From: Desulfovibrio sp. OH1186_COT-070
GTDB taxonomy: Bacteria > Desulfobacterota > Desulfovibrionia > Desulfovibrionales > Desulfovibrionaceae
Direction of reading: 5' to 3'
Length of the DNA stretch: 64,000 nucleotides
Assembly: GCF_003860215.1 (NCBI RefSeq)
Contig: NZ_RQYH01000003.1
Location: 1-64,000, forward strand
Shown piece after piece: positions 18,740 to 28,252 of this stretch. Made by a program: the position numbers and the translations under genes. The stretch's first letter is position 1. Each line of letters begins with the position of its first letter. The notes beneath the pieces were generated by a model. That model was given only the letters and a program-made list of their open reading frames with translations. It was not told the origin of the DNA and ran no database searches.

Positions 18740-20305
18740 CTAGCGCCTTGGGGACGCGGCAAAACGCTGCCGCGCCCGGAAGCGCAAAAAGACGCGCCAA
18801 ATCCAGGAAAGGCCAAGCCCCATGCCGATGCCCGCAAAGGCATAGGCCGTCTGTGCCGCCATATGGGGGCGGTCAAATCCCCACTGGGCGGCCTTGTTCC
18901 ATGAGGGATGGTAGAGTGTCCAGGCAACAAGGACGGCCAGCGCCAGAACAGCCAAAGCCCCTCCCAGCCAGTGGGCGGGGAGGGCCTCCTCCCAGAAAAA
19001 GGAAGAACGGTAAAAACGCCGCTGCGCCAGACAGACCGTCAGCAGAACCACGCAGACCATGGACGCCGCAATCCACGAAAAACCGTGCAGCAAAGCTCCC
19101 GCTATCCCCAGAACCAGAAAGCAGACAGCCATGCGGAAAGCCCTTTTCTGCCGCCTTTCCAGACCATGGGCAACAAAGAGCAGCGCCGCCCCCGCGACCG
19201 CAGCCACAAAATGCCCCACAGCCACAAGCCGGTATGGAAGAAATTCTTCCGCCAAGGCCAAAGCATGGTGCGCCGGAGGCAACAGGGAGGATGCCAGCAG
19301 GATGATGCCCGCCACAAAGACGGCATAGGCCGAGACAGAATGCGAAAGCACCGAAAACCAGCGCCCGGCATCGCGCAGCACACCGCGCCTCTGGCGCATC
19401 TCGTACACAACCAGCAGCAGGGCGGCCGCCAGAAGGGGAATGATGAAGTAGATCAGCCGAAAAAGCAGTACGGCCGCAAACACCATCTGCTCGTGCGTGG
19501 TGTGGGTCAGGTGCAGGATGACCAGTTCAAAAACGCCCACGCCACCGGGAATGTGCGTGAGCACCACAGCCACCTGCGCCATGAGGTAGCTGGGCAGAAA
19601 GTCCATGAAGCTCACGCCCATATCTCCGGGCAGGAGCACATACATGCAGGCGGCTGCCGCAATGATGTCCACACTGGCGACCAGCGCCTGGGCAAAGGCG
19701 ATTTTGGGCGGGGGAAACACAAATTCCTTGCCGAAAACGTGTACCGGCCTGCGCACAACACAGCAGAGCACAAGGTAGATGCAGGCCAGCGCAAAAAGCA
19801 CCACGCCAAGAATGCGCACATCCTTCAGGGGCATGTTTGCCAGCAGGGCTTCGGGGATGGTCGGCGGAGCCACCATGAAAATCAGCCCGCACAGGCCCAG
19901 AGCGCCCACCCAGAACGTGACCGCCAGCATGAGCACCAGGCGCACAATGTCTGTGAGAGAGAAGCCCCAGGCGGAATAAAAACGGTAGCGGACGCTGGTC
20001 CCCCCCAAAAGCGCCCCGAAATTGTAGCTCACGGCCTGCCCCACAAAAGAAACCAGCCCCACGCGCAGCAGGGGCAGTTTTTTGTGTATGGCCCTGAGGG
20101 CCAACCAGTCATAGCCCACAAGAATGAGATAACTGGCAACCATGATCAGCAGGGAAACAGCAATGCGCTCCGGAGAGATCTGCTCCAGGCTGTGACGGAT
20201 CTGCGCAATGCTGTATGCCTTGAGCTTGTGATACAAAAGATGGACAGCCAGAAGAAAAATGGCTGTCACCAGAAGCGGCCCGAGATAGCGAAAATATTTT
20301 TTCAT
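18740..20305 (-). CDS. MprF/UPF0104-like multi-pass inner-membrane protein
   Basis: A 521-residue protein with about 12-14 hydrophobic helices. The N-terminal 320 residues match the lysylphosphatidylglycerol synthetase transmembrane region (flippase part of MprF, UPF0104), including SYNFGALLGGTSVRYRFYSAWGFS and LTHIPGGVGVFELVIL. The cytoplasmic aminoacyl-transferase domain of full MprF is absent; the C-terminus is more membrane helices. It is therefore more likely a lipid flippase-like protein than an aminoacyl-PG synthase. The start is the ATG opening MKKYFRYLG; the longer upstream frame lacks a ribosome site. Confidence 0.8.
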   Translation of the reverse strand: MKKYFRYLGPLLVTAIFLLAVHLLYHKLKAYSIAQIRHSLEQISPERIAVSLLIMVASYLILVGYDWLALRAIHKKLPLLRVGLVSFVGQAVSYNFGALLGGTSVRYRFYSAWGFSLTDIVRLVLMLAVTFWVGALGLCGLIFMVAPPTIPEALLANMPLKDVRILGVVLFALACIYLVLCCVVRRPVHVFGKEFVFPPPKIAFAQALVASVDIIAAAACMYVLLPGDMGVSFMDFLPSYLMAQVAVVLTHIPGGVGVFELVILHLTHTTHEQMVFAAVLLFRLIYFIIPLLAAALLLVVYEMRQRRGVLRDAGRWFSVLSHSVSAYAVFVAGIILLASSLLPPAHHALALAEEFLPYRLVAVGHFVAAVAGAALLFVAHGLERRQKRAFRMAVCFLVLGIAGALLHGFSWIAASMVCVVLLTVCLAQRRFYRSSFFWEEALPAHWLGGALAVLALAVLVAWTLYHPSWNKAAQWGFDRPHMAAQTAYAFAGIGMGLGLSWIWRVFLRFRARQRFAASPRR

Positions 20306-20501
20306 GCTTTCGTGATACAGAAAAGAACGCGGAAGAATCTTTCCGCTTTTTTGCCATTCTATACGCTGCACTTCTGCCACGCAAGCCCCGGAGCGGCGGG
20401 GCGGGGAAAAATGCGCGGCAAGAAATTTTTCTTTCGCGGCCAAAACTTTGCAAAGTGCCCGACCTGCTGTTAGAATATGGCATTCCCTGTCCGGAAGCGC
20501 C

Positions 20502-21191
20502 ATGCAGCATACCACCGCACCGCCATATCCGCTCTATCTCTCGCTGGCAAACTGCCACTGTCTGGTGGCGGGATTCGGTTCCGTGGGGCAGCGCAAGCTC
20601 GGCGGCCTTCTGGCCTGCGGCCCCGCCTCGGTGCTGGTGCTGGACCTCTGCCCGCCGGACGCCGAGGGGCAATGTCTCCTCCGGGACGTGCGGGTCAGTT
20701 TTGCCCGGCGTGCCTGCACGGAGGAGGATCTTTCCGGCCGTTTTCTGGTCTTTGCCGCCACGGGAGACGCTGGAGAAAACCGGCGTATCGCGAACCTTTG
20801 CCGCATGCGCGGCATTCTCTGCAACAGCGCCAGTGACCCGGAACAGGGCACGTTTCATGTGCCCGCCGTGGCACGGCACGCGCCGCTGGCAGCCGCCCTT
20901 TCCACCAGCGGCACAAGCCCGGCGCTGGCCCGGCGCTGGAAACGCGAACTGGAACTCTGGCTCGCTCCGCGGGCACAACTGGCAAAGCTTCTGGGCCGTC
21001 TGCGCCCCCTGGCCCTTGCCTTGCCTGCCGGGAAAGGGCAAAATACACAGTTGTTCCGCAAACTGGCCGCCTCCCCCCTGCAGGACTGGCTGGCGCACAA
21101 CGACCATGAAAGCTGCCGCCGCTACCTGCTGGAGGAGCTTCCGCCGGATCTGCACGCCCATATCACGGAGTTGCTCCATGATCTCTCCTGA
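20502..21191 (+). CDS. Precorrin-2 dehydrogenase / sirohydrochlorin ferrochelatase-type protein (CysG N-terminal, Met8-like)
   Basis: A 229-residue protein with an N-terminal NAD-binding fold, LVAGFGSVGQRKLGGLL (about 21-37), followed by FAATGDAGENRRIANLCRM, CNSASDPEQGTFHVPAV and the AALSTSGTSPALARRWKRELE block of the CysG/Met8/SirC family. It oxidises precorrin-2 to sirohydrochlorin, the branch point for siroheme, cobalamin and the alternative haem pathway of sulfate reducers. Its 3' end overlaps the cytochrome-assembly gene by 14 bases and hemA follows, so tetrapyrrole supply and cytochrome biogenesis are linked here. Confidence 0.88.
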   Translation: MQHTTAPPYPLYLSLANCHCLVAGFGSVGQRKLGGLLACGPASVLVLDLCPPDAEGQCLLRDVRVSFARRACTEEDLSGRFLVFAATGDAGENRRIANLCRMRGILCNSASDPEQGTFHVPAVARHAPLAAALSTSGTSPALARRWKRELELWLAPRAQLAKLLGRLRPLALALPAGKGQNTQLFRKLAASPLQDWLAHNDHESCRRYLLEELPPDLHAHITELLHDLS

Positions 21192-22005
21192 ACTTTCCAC
21201 CGGCATCACCCTGACGCTGTACTGCCTTGCCAGCACAGCGGGCATCGGGGGCGTGCTGGCGCGCAGGCCCTTCTGGCGCAGGCTGGGCTGTGTTCTGGCC
21301 TGTACCGGCTTTGCCAGCCAGACCTTCATGCTGCTGATGGGCTTTCACCGCACACTGCCCGACGGCCTGAGCCTGGGGGCGTATTTGCAGATGCTGGCCT
21401 GGTTTGTGGTGCTCTGCGGCATGGGTGTTCTGGCAAAATTCCGGCAGGAATCCGCGCTGATTTTTGCCGCCCCTCTGGGGCTCATGCTCTTTGCCGTGTC
21501 AGCGCCCTATCTGGGCGCAGTGGTGCAGGCTCCTCCCTCGCTCACGGCCTCCTTTTACGCCCTGCATATCGGTGCCCTGTTCCTCAGCCTGGGCCTGCTG
21601 GCCCTGTCCTTCGCTGCCGGGGCCCTGTTTCTGCTCACTGATCTGCGCATCAAGCGCAAGCAGTACATCAAGGGTTTCTGGCAGGACATGCCGGGACTTT
21701 CCGTGCTGGACAGGATCAACTCCATGACCACGGCGGCGGCCTTTCCTCTCTATACGCTGGGCCTTGTGTCAGGGCTTGTCTGGGCAAAGCCCGTTTTCGG
21801 CACGACCATGAGCGGTGACCCCAAGGAAGTGTTCAGCATTCTTGTCTGGCTGCTGCTGGCGGCCCTTTTCAGCAACCGCCTGACACGCGGCTGGAAGGGG
21901 CGCAAACCGGCGCAACTGGCGGTGCTCATTTTTCTTCTCTGTCTTTTTTCCATCACTGTGGTGAATACCGTCATGGAAACGCACCACGCATTCACCAAGC
22001 GTTGA
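21178..22005 (+). CDS. CcsA/HemX-like cytochrome c assembly membrane protein
   Basis: A 275-residue protein with about eight hydrophobic helices. The pattern matches the CcsA/ResC/HemX group: FYALHIGALFLSLGLLALSFAAG with a conserved His, the long loop LRIKRKQYIKGFWQDMPGLSVLDRIN, and a final helix ending VMETHHAFTKR. Such proteins present haem for c-type cytochrome maturation or affect HemA level. The start ATG lies inside the previous gene behind CGGAG, and hemA starts 12 bases after the stop, so the three genes form one operon. Confidence 0.86.
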   Translation: MISPELSTGITLTLYCLASTAGIGGVLARRPFWRRLGCVLACTGFASQTFMLLMGFHRTLPDGLSLGAYLQMLAWFVVLCGMGVLAKFRQESALIFAAPLGLMLFAVSAPYLGAVVQAPPSLTASFYALHIGALFLSLGLLALSFAAGALFLLTDLRIKRKQYIKGFWQDMPGLSVLDRINSMTTAAAFPLYTLGLVSGLVWAKPVFGTTMSGDPKEVFSILVWLLLAALFSNRLTRGWKGRKPAQLAVLIFLLCLFSITVVNTVMETHHAFTKR

Positions 22006-22017
22006 CCGGGCGTTGAC

Positions 22018-23307
22018 ATGAACCGCACCATTCTTCTTGTGGGCCTCAACCACCGCACGGCCGGCGTGGACATCAGGGAGCGTTTTTCCCTGGGCAGCAA
22101 CGGTGACGGAGCAATCCGGGCTCTGCCGTGCAGCGGCGCGGTGAGCGAAAGCCTGATCCTTTCCACCTGCAACCGCGTGGAACTGCTGGCCACAGGCAAC
22201 GGCGATACCCAGGGGCAGATGCTCGACAACTGGGCACGGCTCTGCAATGCCAAACCGGAAGACCTGCACCCCTACATCTATGTACACAAGGATCTCGAAG
22301 CCGTGCGCCACCTGTTCTCCGTGGCCAGCAGCCTGGACTCCATGGTGCTGGGCGAGCCGCAGATTCTGGGACAGATCAAGACGGCCTACCGCAACGCCAT
22401 CCAGAGCCACACCACGGGTGTCATCCTCAACCGCCTTCTGCACAAGGCATTTTCGGTAGCCAAGAGGGTGCGCACGGAAACAGCCATCGCATCCAGCGCG
22501 GTTTCCATCAGCTATGCCGCTGTGGAGTTGGCCAAACGCATCTTCGGCGACATGAAGGGGCACAAAACCCTGCTGGTCGGCGCGGGGGAAATGGCGGAAC
22601 TGGCTGCCATGCACCTTTTGCAGGCCGGTATTGACGAAATCGTGGTGACCAACCGCACGCTGGCACGCGGGCAGGAGTTGGCACGACAGTTTCGCGGCCG
22701 CGCCGTTCCCTTTGAACAAATGGGGGCGGAACTGACCAGAGCGGACATCATCATCACTTCCACAGGCTCCCGTGATCCCGTCCTCCGCGCAAGCGACCTC
22801 CGCCCCGTGCTCAAGGCGCGCAAAAATCGCCCCATGTTTTTTATCGACATTGCCGTGCCGCGCGATATTGACCCGGATGTCAACGAACTGGACAACGTCT
22901 ATCTGTACGACATTGACGACCTCAAGGAAGTGGTGGAGGAAAACCTCGCCACGCGCAAGGAAGAAGCCGTCAAGGCCGGAAAGATCGTCAACGAGGAAGT
23001 ACTTTCCTTCGGGCGCTGGCTGTCCAGCCTTGACGTACAGCCCACCATCATTGACCTCATCCAGCGCGGCGAGCGCCTGGGACAGGAAGAACTGGCCAAG
23101 ACCCTCAAAAGGCTGGGGCCGGTTTCCGACGAAACCCGCGATGCCCTGCTGGCACTGGTAGGTTCTCTGGTGCGCAAGCTGAACCACGACCCCATCATGT
23201 TTCTCAAGCAGGACGGCATGGCCCAGGAAGGGAGCGACCCGCGCATCAACGCGGTGCGGCGCATCTTCAATCTGGACAAGGGCTGTATGTACTCGGAGAA
23301 TTCCTGA
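22018..23307 (+). CDS. hemA: Glutamyl-tRNA reductase
   Basis: A 429-residue HemA, which reduces Glu-tRNA(Glu) to glutamate-1-semialdehyde with NADPH, the first committed step of C5 tetrapyrrole synthesis. NHRTAGVDIRE, STCNRVEL with the nucleophilic Cys at about residue 51, SSLDSMVLGEPQILGQIK, the NADPH motif VGAGEMAELA (about 187) and DIAVPRDIDP are all present. The C-terminal dimerisation helices are complete. It overlaps the following gene by one base. Confidence 0.96.
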   Translation: MNRTILLVGLNHRTAGVDIRERFSLGSNGDGAIRALPCSGAVSESLILSTCNRVELLATGNGDTQGQMLDNWARLCNAKPEDLHPYIYVHKDLEAVRHLFSVASSLDSMVLGEPQILGQIKTAYRNAIQSHTTGVILNRLLHKAFSVAKRVRTETAIASSAVSISYAAVELAKRIFGDMKGHKTLLVGAGEMAELAAMHLLQAGIDEIVVTNRTLARGQELARQFRGRAVPFEQMGAELTRADIIITSTGSRDPVLRASDLRPVLKARKNRPMFFIDIAVPRDIDPDVNELDNVYLYDIDDLKEVVEENLATRKEEAVKAGKIVNEEVLSFGRWLSSLDVQPTIIDLIQRGERLGQEELAKTLKRLGPVSDETRDALLALVGSLVRKLNHDPIMFLKQDGMAQEGSDPRINAVRRIFNLDKGCMYSENS

Positions 23308-23642
23308 TGCGCTGGTACGCCATTGACGAACTTTCCACAGAAGACACGCGCAAACTGACCGCCGCCCTTGCGGACATGGAACTGGCTTCGGGTATGGACG
23401 GCCTGTTCTGGCTGCCTGTTCCCCCGGAAAAGCTTTCTCCCGTGCAGCGTGAGCACAAGGAAAGCTGCGGCCCCCACGTCATGGGACTGGAAGTGGAAGA
23501 ACATGCCCTGCGGCTGGAGCTTCTGGTACGGGCACGGGGGCGCATGCACTGCGACTGCGTGCTTCAGGCCCACAGCGGGCTTCGCAGCCATATGATCGAC
23601 TGGCTGGAGCAGTTTTTGACCGGTCTGGACATTGCCCACTGA
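23307..23642 (+). CDS. Conserved protein of unknown function downstream of hemA
   Basis: I do not recognise this 111-residue protein. It is acidic, soluble and shows a mixed helix/strand pattern with no signal peptide. One CDCV pair and scattered His (HMIDW, CGPHVMG) are visible but form no recognised metal motif. It starts on the last base of the hemA stop (TGATG) and sits 6 bases before tilS, so it is translated with the operon. It seems to be a lineage-restricted partner of hemA; no function can be assigned. Confidence 0.7.
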   Translation: MRWYAIDELSTEDTRKLTAALADMELASGMDGLFWLPVPPEKLSPVQREHKESCGPHVMGLEVEEHALRLELLVRARGRMHCDCVLQAHSGLRSHMIDWLEQFLTGLDIAH

Positions 23643-23648
23643 CGCGCC

Positions 23649-24707
23649 ATGCCCCGCCCGGACTCCCTGCCGCCCCCTCCCCGCCTGCAAGACCTTTCGC
23701 CCCAGGCGGCCCGCCTCTGCCTGAATGTGCGGCGCTTCTGCCTGCGCCAGTTGCGCCTGAAGCCCTACTCCCGTTTGCTGCTGGCCCTTTCCGGCGGCGC
23801 AGACTCCACGGCTCTGGCTGTCATCCTGCACGTTCTCACGCCCGGACTCGGCCTGAATTTGCGGGGCATGAGCCTCAACCACGGCCTGCGCCCCGAAGCC
23901 GCGCAGGATCAAGCCCATGCGCTGAACCTGTGCCGGGTTCTGGGCATTCCCTGTTCCGCCCGCGCCGCAGATGTGGCCGCCATGGCACAGCGCGAGGGAC
24001 TGGGGCTGGAAGACGCGGGACGGCGGCTGCGCTATGCTCTGCTGGAAGAAGAGCGGCAAGAACACAAGGCGGATCATATTGTGCTGGGGCACCATGCCGC
24101 AGACCTGAGCGAGGATGTTTTGCTCCGCCTTGTGCGCGGAACCGGCTGGCCCGCTCTGGGCGGCATGCCCGCCCGCGATGACAAGCGGCACATACTGCGG
24201 CCCCTGCTGGCTGTGGAACCGCAGGCGCTCAAGGCCCTGCTCACCGAGTGCGGCATCGGTTGGCGCACTGACGCCAGCAATGAAGACAAAAAATTCCGGC
24301 GCAACCGCCTGCGGCTTGATGCCCTGCCCCTGCTGCGCGCGGAAAATCCGTCTCTGGAAAAAAGCGTGCACACTCTCTGGCAGTTGGCCCGCATTGACCA
24401 AGACTATTGGGACAGCCTGCTGGACAGCCGCCTGGCGGAGCATCCCTGGCAGGCAGATCCGGACGGCGCAAGCCTGACCCTGCCCGCGCCACTGTTGCGC
24501 GGTCTGCACCCCGCCGCGCGCCTGCGCCTCTACATGCGCGTTCTGCGCCGCCATGCTTCAGGCAAGGGACAGGCGCGGGCGCAGACCCTGCTGGCCCTGG
24601 ATCAGGCTTTGGAGCAGGGGCGGGGCAATACCCGCTTTCAACTGCCCGGCGGCACAGAAGCCCTGCTTGCGGGCGGCAGCATCCGCTTTTGCCTGCGCAA
24701 AAACTGA
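23649..24707 (+). CDS. tilS: tRNA(Ile)-lysidine synthase
   Basis: A 352-residue N-type ATP pyrophosphatase that converts C34 to lysidine in the CAU-anticodon tRNA-Ile. The PP-loop LLALSGGADSTALAV is at about residues 42-56, followed by SLNHGLRPEAAQDQ, GHHAADLSEDVLLRLVRGTG and RPLLAVEPQALKALL, then the RNRLRLDALPLL signature. The C-terminal domain is short compared with E. coli. The protein is convergent with the nitroreductase gene 23 bases away. Confidence 0.93.
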   Translation: MPRPDSLPPPPRLQDLSPQAARLCLNVRRFCLRQLRLKPYSRLLLALSGGADSTALAVILHVLTPGLGLNLRGMSLNHGLRPEAAQDQAHALNLCRVLGIPCSARAADVAAMAQREGLGLEDAGRRLRYALLEEERQEHKADHIVLGHHAADLSEDVLLRLVRGTGWPALGGMPARDDKRHILRPLLAVEPQALKALLTECGIGWRTDASNEDKKFRRNRLRLDALPLLRAENPSLEKSVHTLWQLARIDQDYWDSLLDSRLAEHPWQADPDGASLTLPAPLLRGLHPAARLRLYMRVLRRHASGKGQARAQTLLALDQALEQGRGNTRFQLPGGTEALLAGGSIRFCLRKN

Positions 24708-24730
24708 ACGTTCTCGGGACTGCGTTCGGG

Positions 24731-25240
24731 CTACCAGCGGTCAAAATGGATTTTTTCCGCCTTGTAGCGGTCAACCTTGCGGAAAGGCTGCGCCGGATGG
24801 CCCATGACCACCAGCCCCAGAATGTTGATCCCGGCAGGAATGCCGAGGATTTCCCGCACAGGCTCCACCCTGTCTTCCATCGGGTGCATGCCGCACCAGA
24901 CCGTGCCCAGATTTTTGCCGCGCGCGGCCAGAAGGATGTTTTCCAGAGCTGCGGAGCAGTCCTGCTGCCAGAAGCCTTCTTCCTTGCATTCCGCCGGGTT
25001 TGCGCAGACCACGATCACCACCGGCGCATCAGCCGCCATTTTGGCGTACGGGTGGCGTGCGGCCACGGCCTTGCGCACTTCTTCGTCACGCACCACCACA
25101 AAATGCCAAGGCTGGCTGTTGTGCGCGCTGGGGGCCGCCATGGCCGCCCGAAGCACCATATCCAGATCTTCTTCGCTCACGCCTTCGGCGGTGAAGCTGC
25201 GGATGCTGCGGCGGGTGAACAGTGCTTCAAAAATGTCCAC
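24731..25240 (-). CDS. Nitroreductase family protein
   Basis: A 169-residue FMN-dependent NAD(P)H oxidoreductase. LFTRRSIRSFTAEGVSEEDLDMVL (split by the FMN-contacting RRSIR), AAPSAHNSQPWHFVVV, and the C-terminal GIPAGINILGLVVMGHPA are typical. A GTG start was chosen because AGGAGG lies 8 bases before it and the longer upstream frame is not family-like. The substrate is unknown; related Desulfovibrio proteins are small orphan nitroreductases. Confidence 0.9.
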   Translation of the reverse strand: MDIFEALFTRRSIRSFTAEGVSEEDLDMVLRAAMAAPSAHNSQPWHFVVVRDEEVRKAVAARHPYAKMAADAPVVIVVCANPAECKEEGFWQQDCSAALENILLAARGKNLGTVWCGMHPMEDRVEPVREILGIPAGINILGLVVMGHPAQPFRKVDRYKAEKIHFDRW

Positions 25241-25300
25241 GGGTATTCCTCCTGATGCGCATGTTGCCGTCCGCGCGCATTGCGGACGCTGGCTGCCGCC

Positions 25301-25326
25301 TTTTTGCGCAAGGGCTTGCGCAAAAA
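25301..25326. repeat. Perfect inverted repeat upstream of the nitroreductase gene
   Basis: Two 11-base arms, TTTTTGCGCAA and TTGCGCAAAAA, flank a GGGC loop. The position, about 60 bases upstream of the nitroreductase start, favours a regulator-binding site or a small terminator for a leftward or rightward transcript. No regulator can be named. Confidence 0.5.
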
Positions 25327-25442
25327 ACCGACAAGAAAAAGATATGTCCGCACTATTCCCTGTCAAGACGAAATGTGCGGCACGGCCACAGGATACAGGC
25401 CAAGACCGCGAAAAAAAAGCAACAAAAAATTGTCCTTTGCGC

Positions 25443-25471
25443 TTGACAGACCGCGGGCATTTGCGTAATTG
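25443..25471 (+). promoter_or_regulatory. Sigma-70-type promoter of the tRNA-Lys gene
   Basis: TTGACA at 25443-25448, a 17-base spacer, then TAATTG at 25466-25471. Transcription would start about 8 bases before the tRNA, as expected for a stable RNA gene. Confidence 0.6.
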
Positions 25472-25485
25472 CTCATGAGCGTTGC

Positions 25486-25561
<76 letters not shown>

Positions 25562-25569
25562 AAATTTTC

Positions 25570-25604
25570 AGCCCCTTCCGGCAGATGCCGGAAGGGGCTT
25601 TTTC
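25570..25604 (+). terminator. Rho-independent terminator after tRNA-Lys
   Basis: A GC-rich stem AGCCCCTTCCGGCA / TGCCGGAAGGGGCT with a GA loop is followed directly by a T-run. It lies 9 bases beyond the tRNA and just before the end of the convergent porin gene. Confidence 0.9.
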
Positions 25605-25623
25605 GCGGCAGTCCGCGGAAACG

Positions 25624-27162
25624 TCAGAACGTGTAGGTAAATACCGCGGAGACCCGATAATTGTCCTTGTACATGGCCTTTTCCGCCCCGCGCCAGGTGT
25701 CGCTGTCCAGATTCAGGCGCACATAGGCTCCTTCAAGGGATACCTGCAGGTTTTCATAAATCTTGTAGGTAGTGACCAGATTGGCCTCCCACGCGTTGTC
25801 GGAGGTGGTCAGGTACGCCATGGGGCCATCGCTGCGGTTGGGCCACGGCATGTTGGCCCTGCGCGGCATGTCGTTGCTGTTGGTGCCCCAGAACATGCCG
25901 AAGCGCAGGGTGTGGCTCAGATTTTCCACAAAGGATATCTTGTCGATCTGGGCGATGGCGGCAACCATGCCGCCGGGATTGTGCCCCAGCACCTTCCAGG
26001 TATTGTCGTCATAGGTTCCGCCGCCGAAGCCAAGGGCTGTCACGCCCCAGGGCGTGTTGTACTGGGGCAGGCGCTCCGAGCCGTTCCAGGGATTGTCGTC
26101 ATCGCCGGAACCGTACCAGGCAATGATGCCGGGAACCCCCCAGTCCTGCGCCCAGTCAAGACGCGCCCCCGCGTACCAGCCCGCACGACGTACCTCAAAA
26201 TCGCGCCTTGTACCGTCGAAGCCCGTATAGTTTTTCACAGTTCCCATATTGACAGAACCGTAGCCTCCTTCAAACCCGAAACGCAGGTCTGTGGTGATGT
26301 CCACATCGCCCGCCAAGCCCAACCAGAAGCCGTCTCCCCAGGCACGGTCCAGAGCGGTGAGCCCGCGAGTCTGAAACCATGCATAATTGTTGCCGTTACC
26401 CAGAATGGGCATCAGTCCGCCACGCGGCGCAACGACACCGGGATCCCCGCCCACAGCCCGCACAGAAACCCCGGTCATGCTGTACTGGCCGATAAGCGCG
26501 TACATGGCCCAGGGGTTGATCCTGAATCCGTCGCCCTTCACCGGCAGAGAAAGCGCAAATACGTCCATGTTGTCCAGATGGGTGGTATTGCGACTCCCGC
26601 CATAGGTATTCACGGAATTGTCGTTGTACGGGCGCGCCCAGAACGCTGTTGCGTCGACAGTCAGGCCATCTCTCTTGTAGAGGGGCGAGGAAACCGAGAT
26701 GCCCGCCATCTCCTTGCCAAAGACAGGGCCAAAGCCCCACTGCGAAAGGACGCCGGGCAGGCGCAGGAGTTGCAGCCCCATGCGCACCTTGACGTCAGTT
26801 TGCGGAACCATCCAGTCGAGCCAGGCGTACCGGACTTCGCCGATGACACCGTCCGCTCCCAAAGCTCCGCCATTGGCCGCCCTGCCCCAGTCTGTCGCCC
26901 CGAACTCAAACTGCACGGTTCCGGAAAGAGTCTCACTGGCAATGGCCTCCAACTGGAGGTGAAAACGCTGTTTGGCCCCGAAGCTGTCGCTGTGCCTGAC
27001 GCCACGCGGGATAACATTGGAATGCTCAAAGCCCACCTGCCAGACGCCGGAAATCTTGAAATCAACGGCCAGCGCGGGAACTGTAGCGGAAAAAGAGAAA
27101 AGCAGGCACAAAACAACGATGCCCGCTCCGAAAAAAAACCGGGATGAAAAAGAAGAGTGCAT
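25624..27162 (-). CDS. Outer-membrane porin (Desulfovibrio homotrimeric porin family, OprD-like)
   Basis: A 512-residue secreted protein. The signal peptide spans about residues 1-32 (basic start, hydrophobic core, ALAVDF cleavage region). The mature part is aromatic- and Gly-rich with alternating amphipathic strands such as VDFKISGVWQVGFEHSN, and ends in YRVSAVFTYTF, a terminal Phe typical of a BAM-inserted beta-barrel. Similar abundant porins are a hallmark of Desulfovibrio outer membranes. The start follows GGGAGG. The Crp/Fnr-type gene is divergent, so they share a 274-base control region. Confidence 0.88.
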   Translation of the reverse strand: MHSSFSSRFFFGAGIVVLCLLFSFSATVPALAVDFKISGVWQVGFEHSNVIPRGVRHSDSFGAKQRFHLQLEAIASETLSGTVQFEFGATDWGRAANGGALGADGVIGEVRYAWLDWMVPQTDVKVRMGLQLLRLPGVLSQWGFGPVFGKEMAGISVSSPLYKRDGLTVDATAFWARPYNDNSVNTYGGSRNTTHLDNMDVFALSLPVKGDGFRINPWAMYALIGQYSMTGVSVRAVGGDPGVVAPRGGLMPILGNGNNYAWFQTRGLTALDRAWGDGFWLGLAGDVDITTDLRFGFEGGYGSVNMGTVKNYTGFDGTRRDFEVRRAGWYAGARLDWAQDWGVPGIIAWYGSGDDDNPWNGSERLPQYNTPWGVTALGFGGGTYDDNTWKVLGHNPGGMVAAIAQIDKISFVENLSHTLRFGMFWGTNSNDMPRRANMPWPNRSDGPMAYLTTSDNAWEANLVTTYKIYENLQVSLEGAYVRLNLDSDTWRGAEKAMYKDNYRVSAVFTYTF

Positions 27163-27436
27163 GTCATCCTCCCAATATGCTTGTCGATTGCAGACATGAT
27201 GTTCTCGCCGTGAACCGCATATCAAAAGGATATTTCTTCTTGGCACAAAACCGGTGCGCTGTAAAGCCTACAGCCTCGGAAAGTTTCACGCTTTCAATGA
27301 AATTTGTGCTTCAACAATCTGAAATTCAAAACGAATTTTTCGGAAAATCGTTAAAAAGGTGAACGTCTCCAGCCTCGGAGTTTTAGGGTACGGCGGGTCT
27401 TGCCGGATGAAAATCTTCCCGGTATGGAGAAAAAAC

Positions 27437-28189
27437 ATGCCGTATCACAATGCGAATACGACCGCGCACGCGGCGATGAGGCACCGAAACGACATGAAGT
27501 ACGGCCCTGAAGCTCTTTCCGCAGACACAAAATACACAACGGAATACGAAAGCTTGCTGCACAGCATGGGGGAAGAATTTCTGTTGCCCAGGGGCAAAGT
27601 TCTTCGTGAAAACCATATCTACTATCTGCAGGAAGGGCGCTGCGCTCTCTGCGTCTACGGGCAGTGCGGAGAAACAAGCACGCTGATCTATTTTGAACCG
27701 GGAAGACTCCTCAATTTTCTGCCCAGCCTGTCCAGGCTCTATCCCCTCCACCCCATGACCCGCAGGCGCAGCGTCCCACGCAAGTTTTTTGCCGTCCGGG
27801 CGCTGACCAACTGCCGCTTTCTGCGTGTCAGGCACGAGATATTCATAAAAGCCTTTGCCGATAGCCTTCCCCTGCATTCCCTGATGGTGCGGTCCCTGAC
27901 GGAAAACATACTCAATCTCCTCACGCACGCCTTCAATTCTCCCCTTCTGCCCGCAGGACAGCGCATTTGCCGCCTGCTCGCAGACATCATGGACGACCAG
28001 CCTCCCCATGCCCTGCCGCGCTACATGACCTATCCGGAAATATCCACCCACCTTTCCATCCACCCCATCACCGTGGCAAAAATCTTCAAAACTCTGCGCG
28101 AAAAAAGAATCATCCGCAAAAAGGACGCCGGATTGACCGTGCCGATGTCGACAGGCTGCACCGCATCGCTGGAGGCCTGGAAGAATTGA
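27437..28189 (+). CDS. Crp/Fnr family transcriptional regulator
   Basis: A 250-residue regulator with an N-terminal cyclic-nucleotide-like effector domain (LPRGKVLRENHIYYLQEGRCAL, then LIYFEPGRLLNFL) and a C-terminal winged helix (YMTYPEISTHLSIHPITVAKIFKTLREKRII) where the recognition helix replaces the Crp consensus. No FNR-type Cys cluster is seen at the N-terminus. It is divergent from the porin gene and upstream of the SLC13/thioredoxin/sulfotransferase operon, either of which it could control. The ATG at 27437 follows GGAG with a good spacer; earlier ATGs in frame lack one. Confidence 0.82.
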   Translation: MPYHNANTTAHAAMRHRNDMKYGPEALSADTKYTTEYESLLHSMGEEFLLPRGKVLRENHIYYLQEGRCALCVYGQCGETSTLIYFEPGRLLNFLPSLSRLYPLHPMTRRRSVPRKFFAVRALTNCRFLRVRHEIFIKAFADSLPLHSLMVRSLTENILNLLTHAFNSPLLPAGQRICRLLADIMDDQPPHALPRYMTYPEISTHLSIHPITVAKIFKTLREKRIIRKKDAGLTVPMSTGCTASLEAWKN

Positions 28190-28252
28190 CATATACATAT
28201 TTGAGAAAAAAATAACAAAATTAGCCTGGACTAATGTCTTCTTTTCCCCTCC

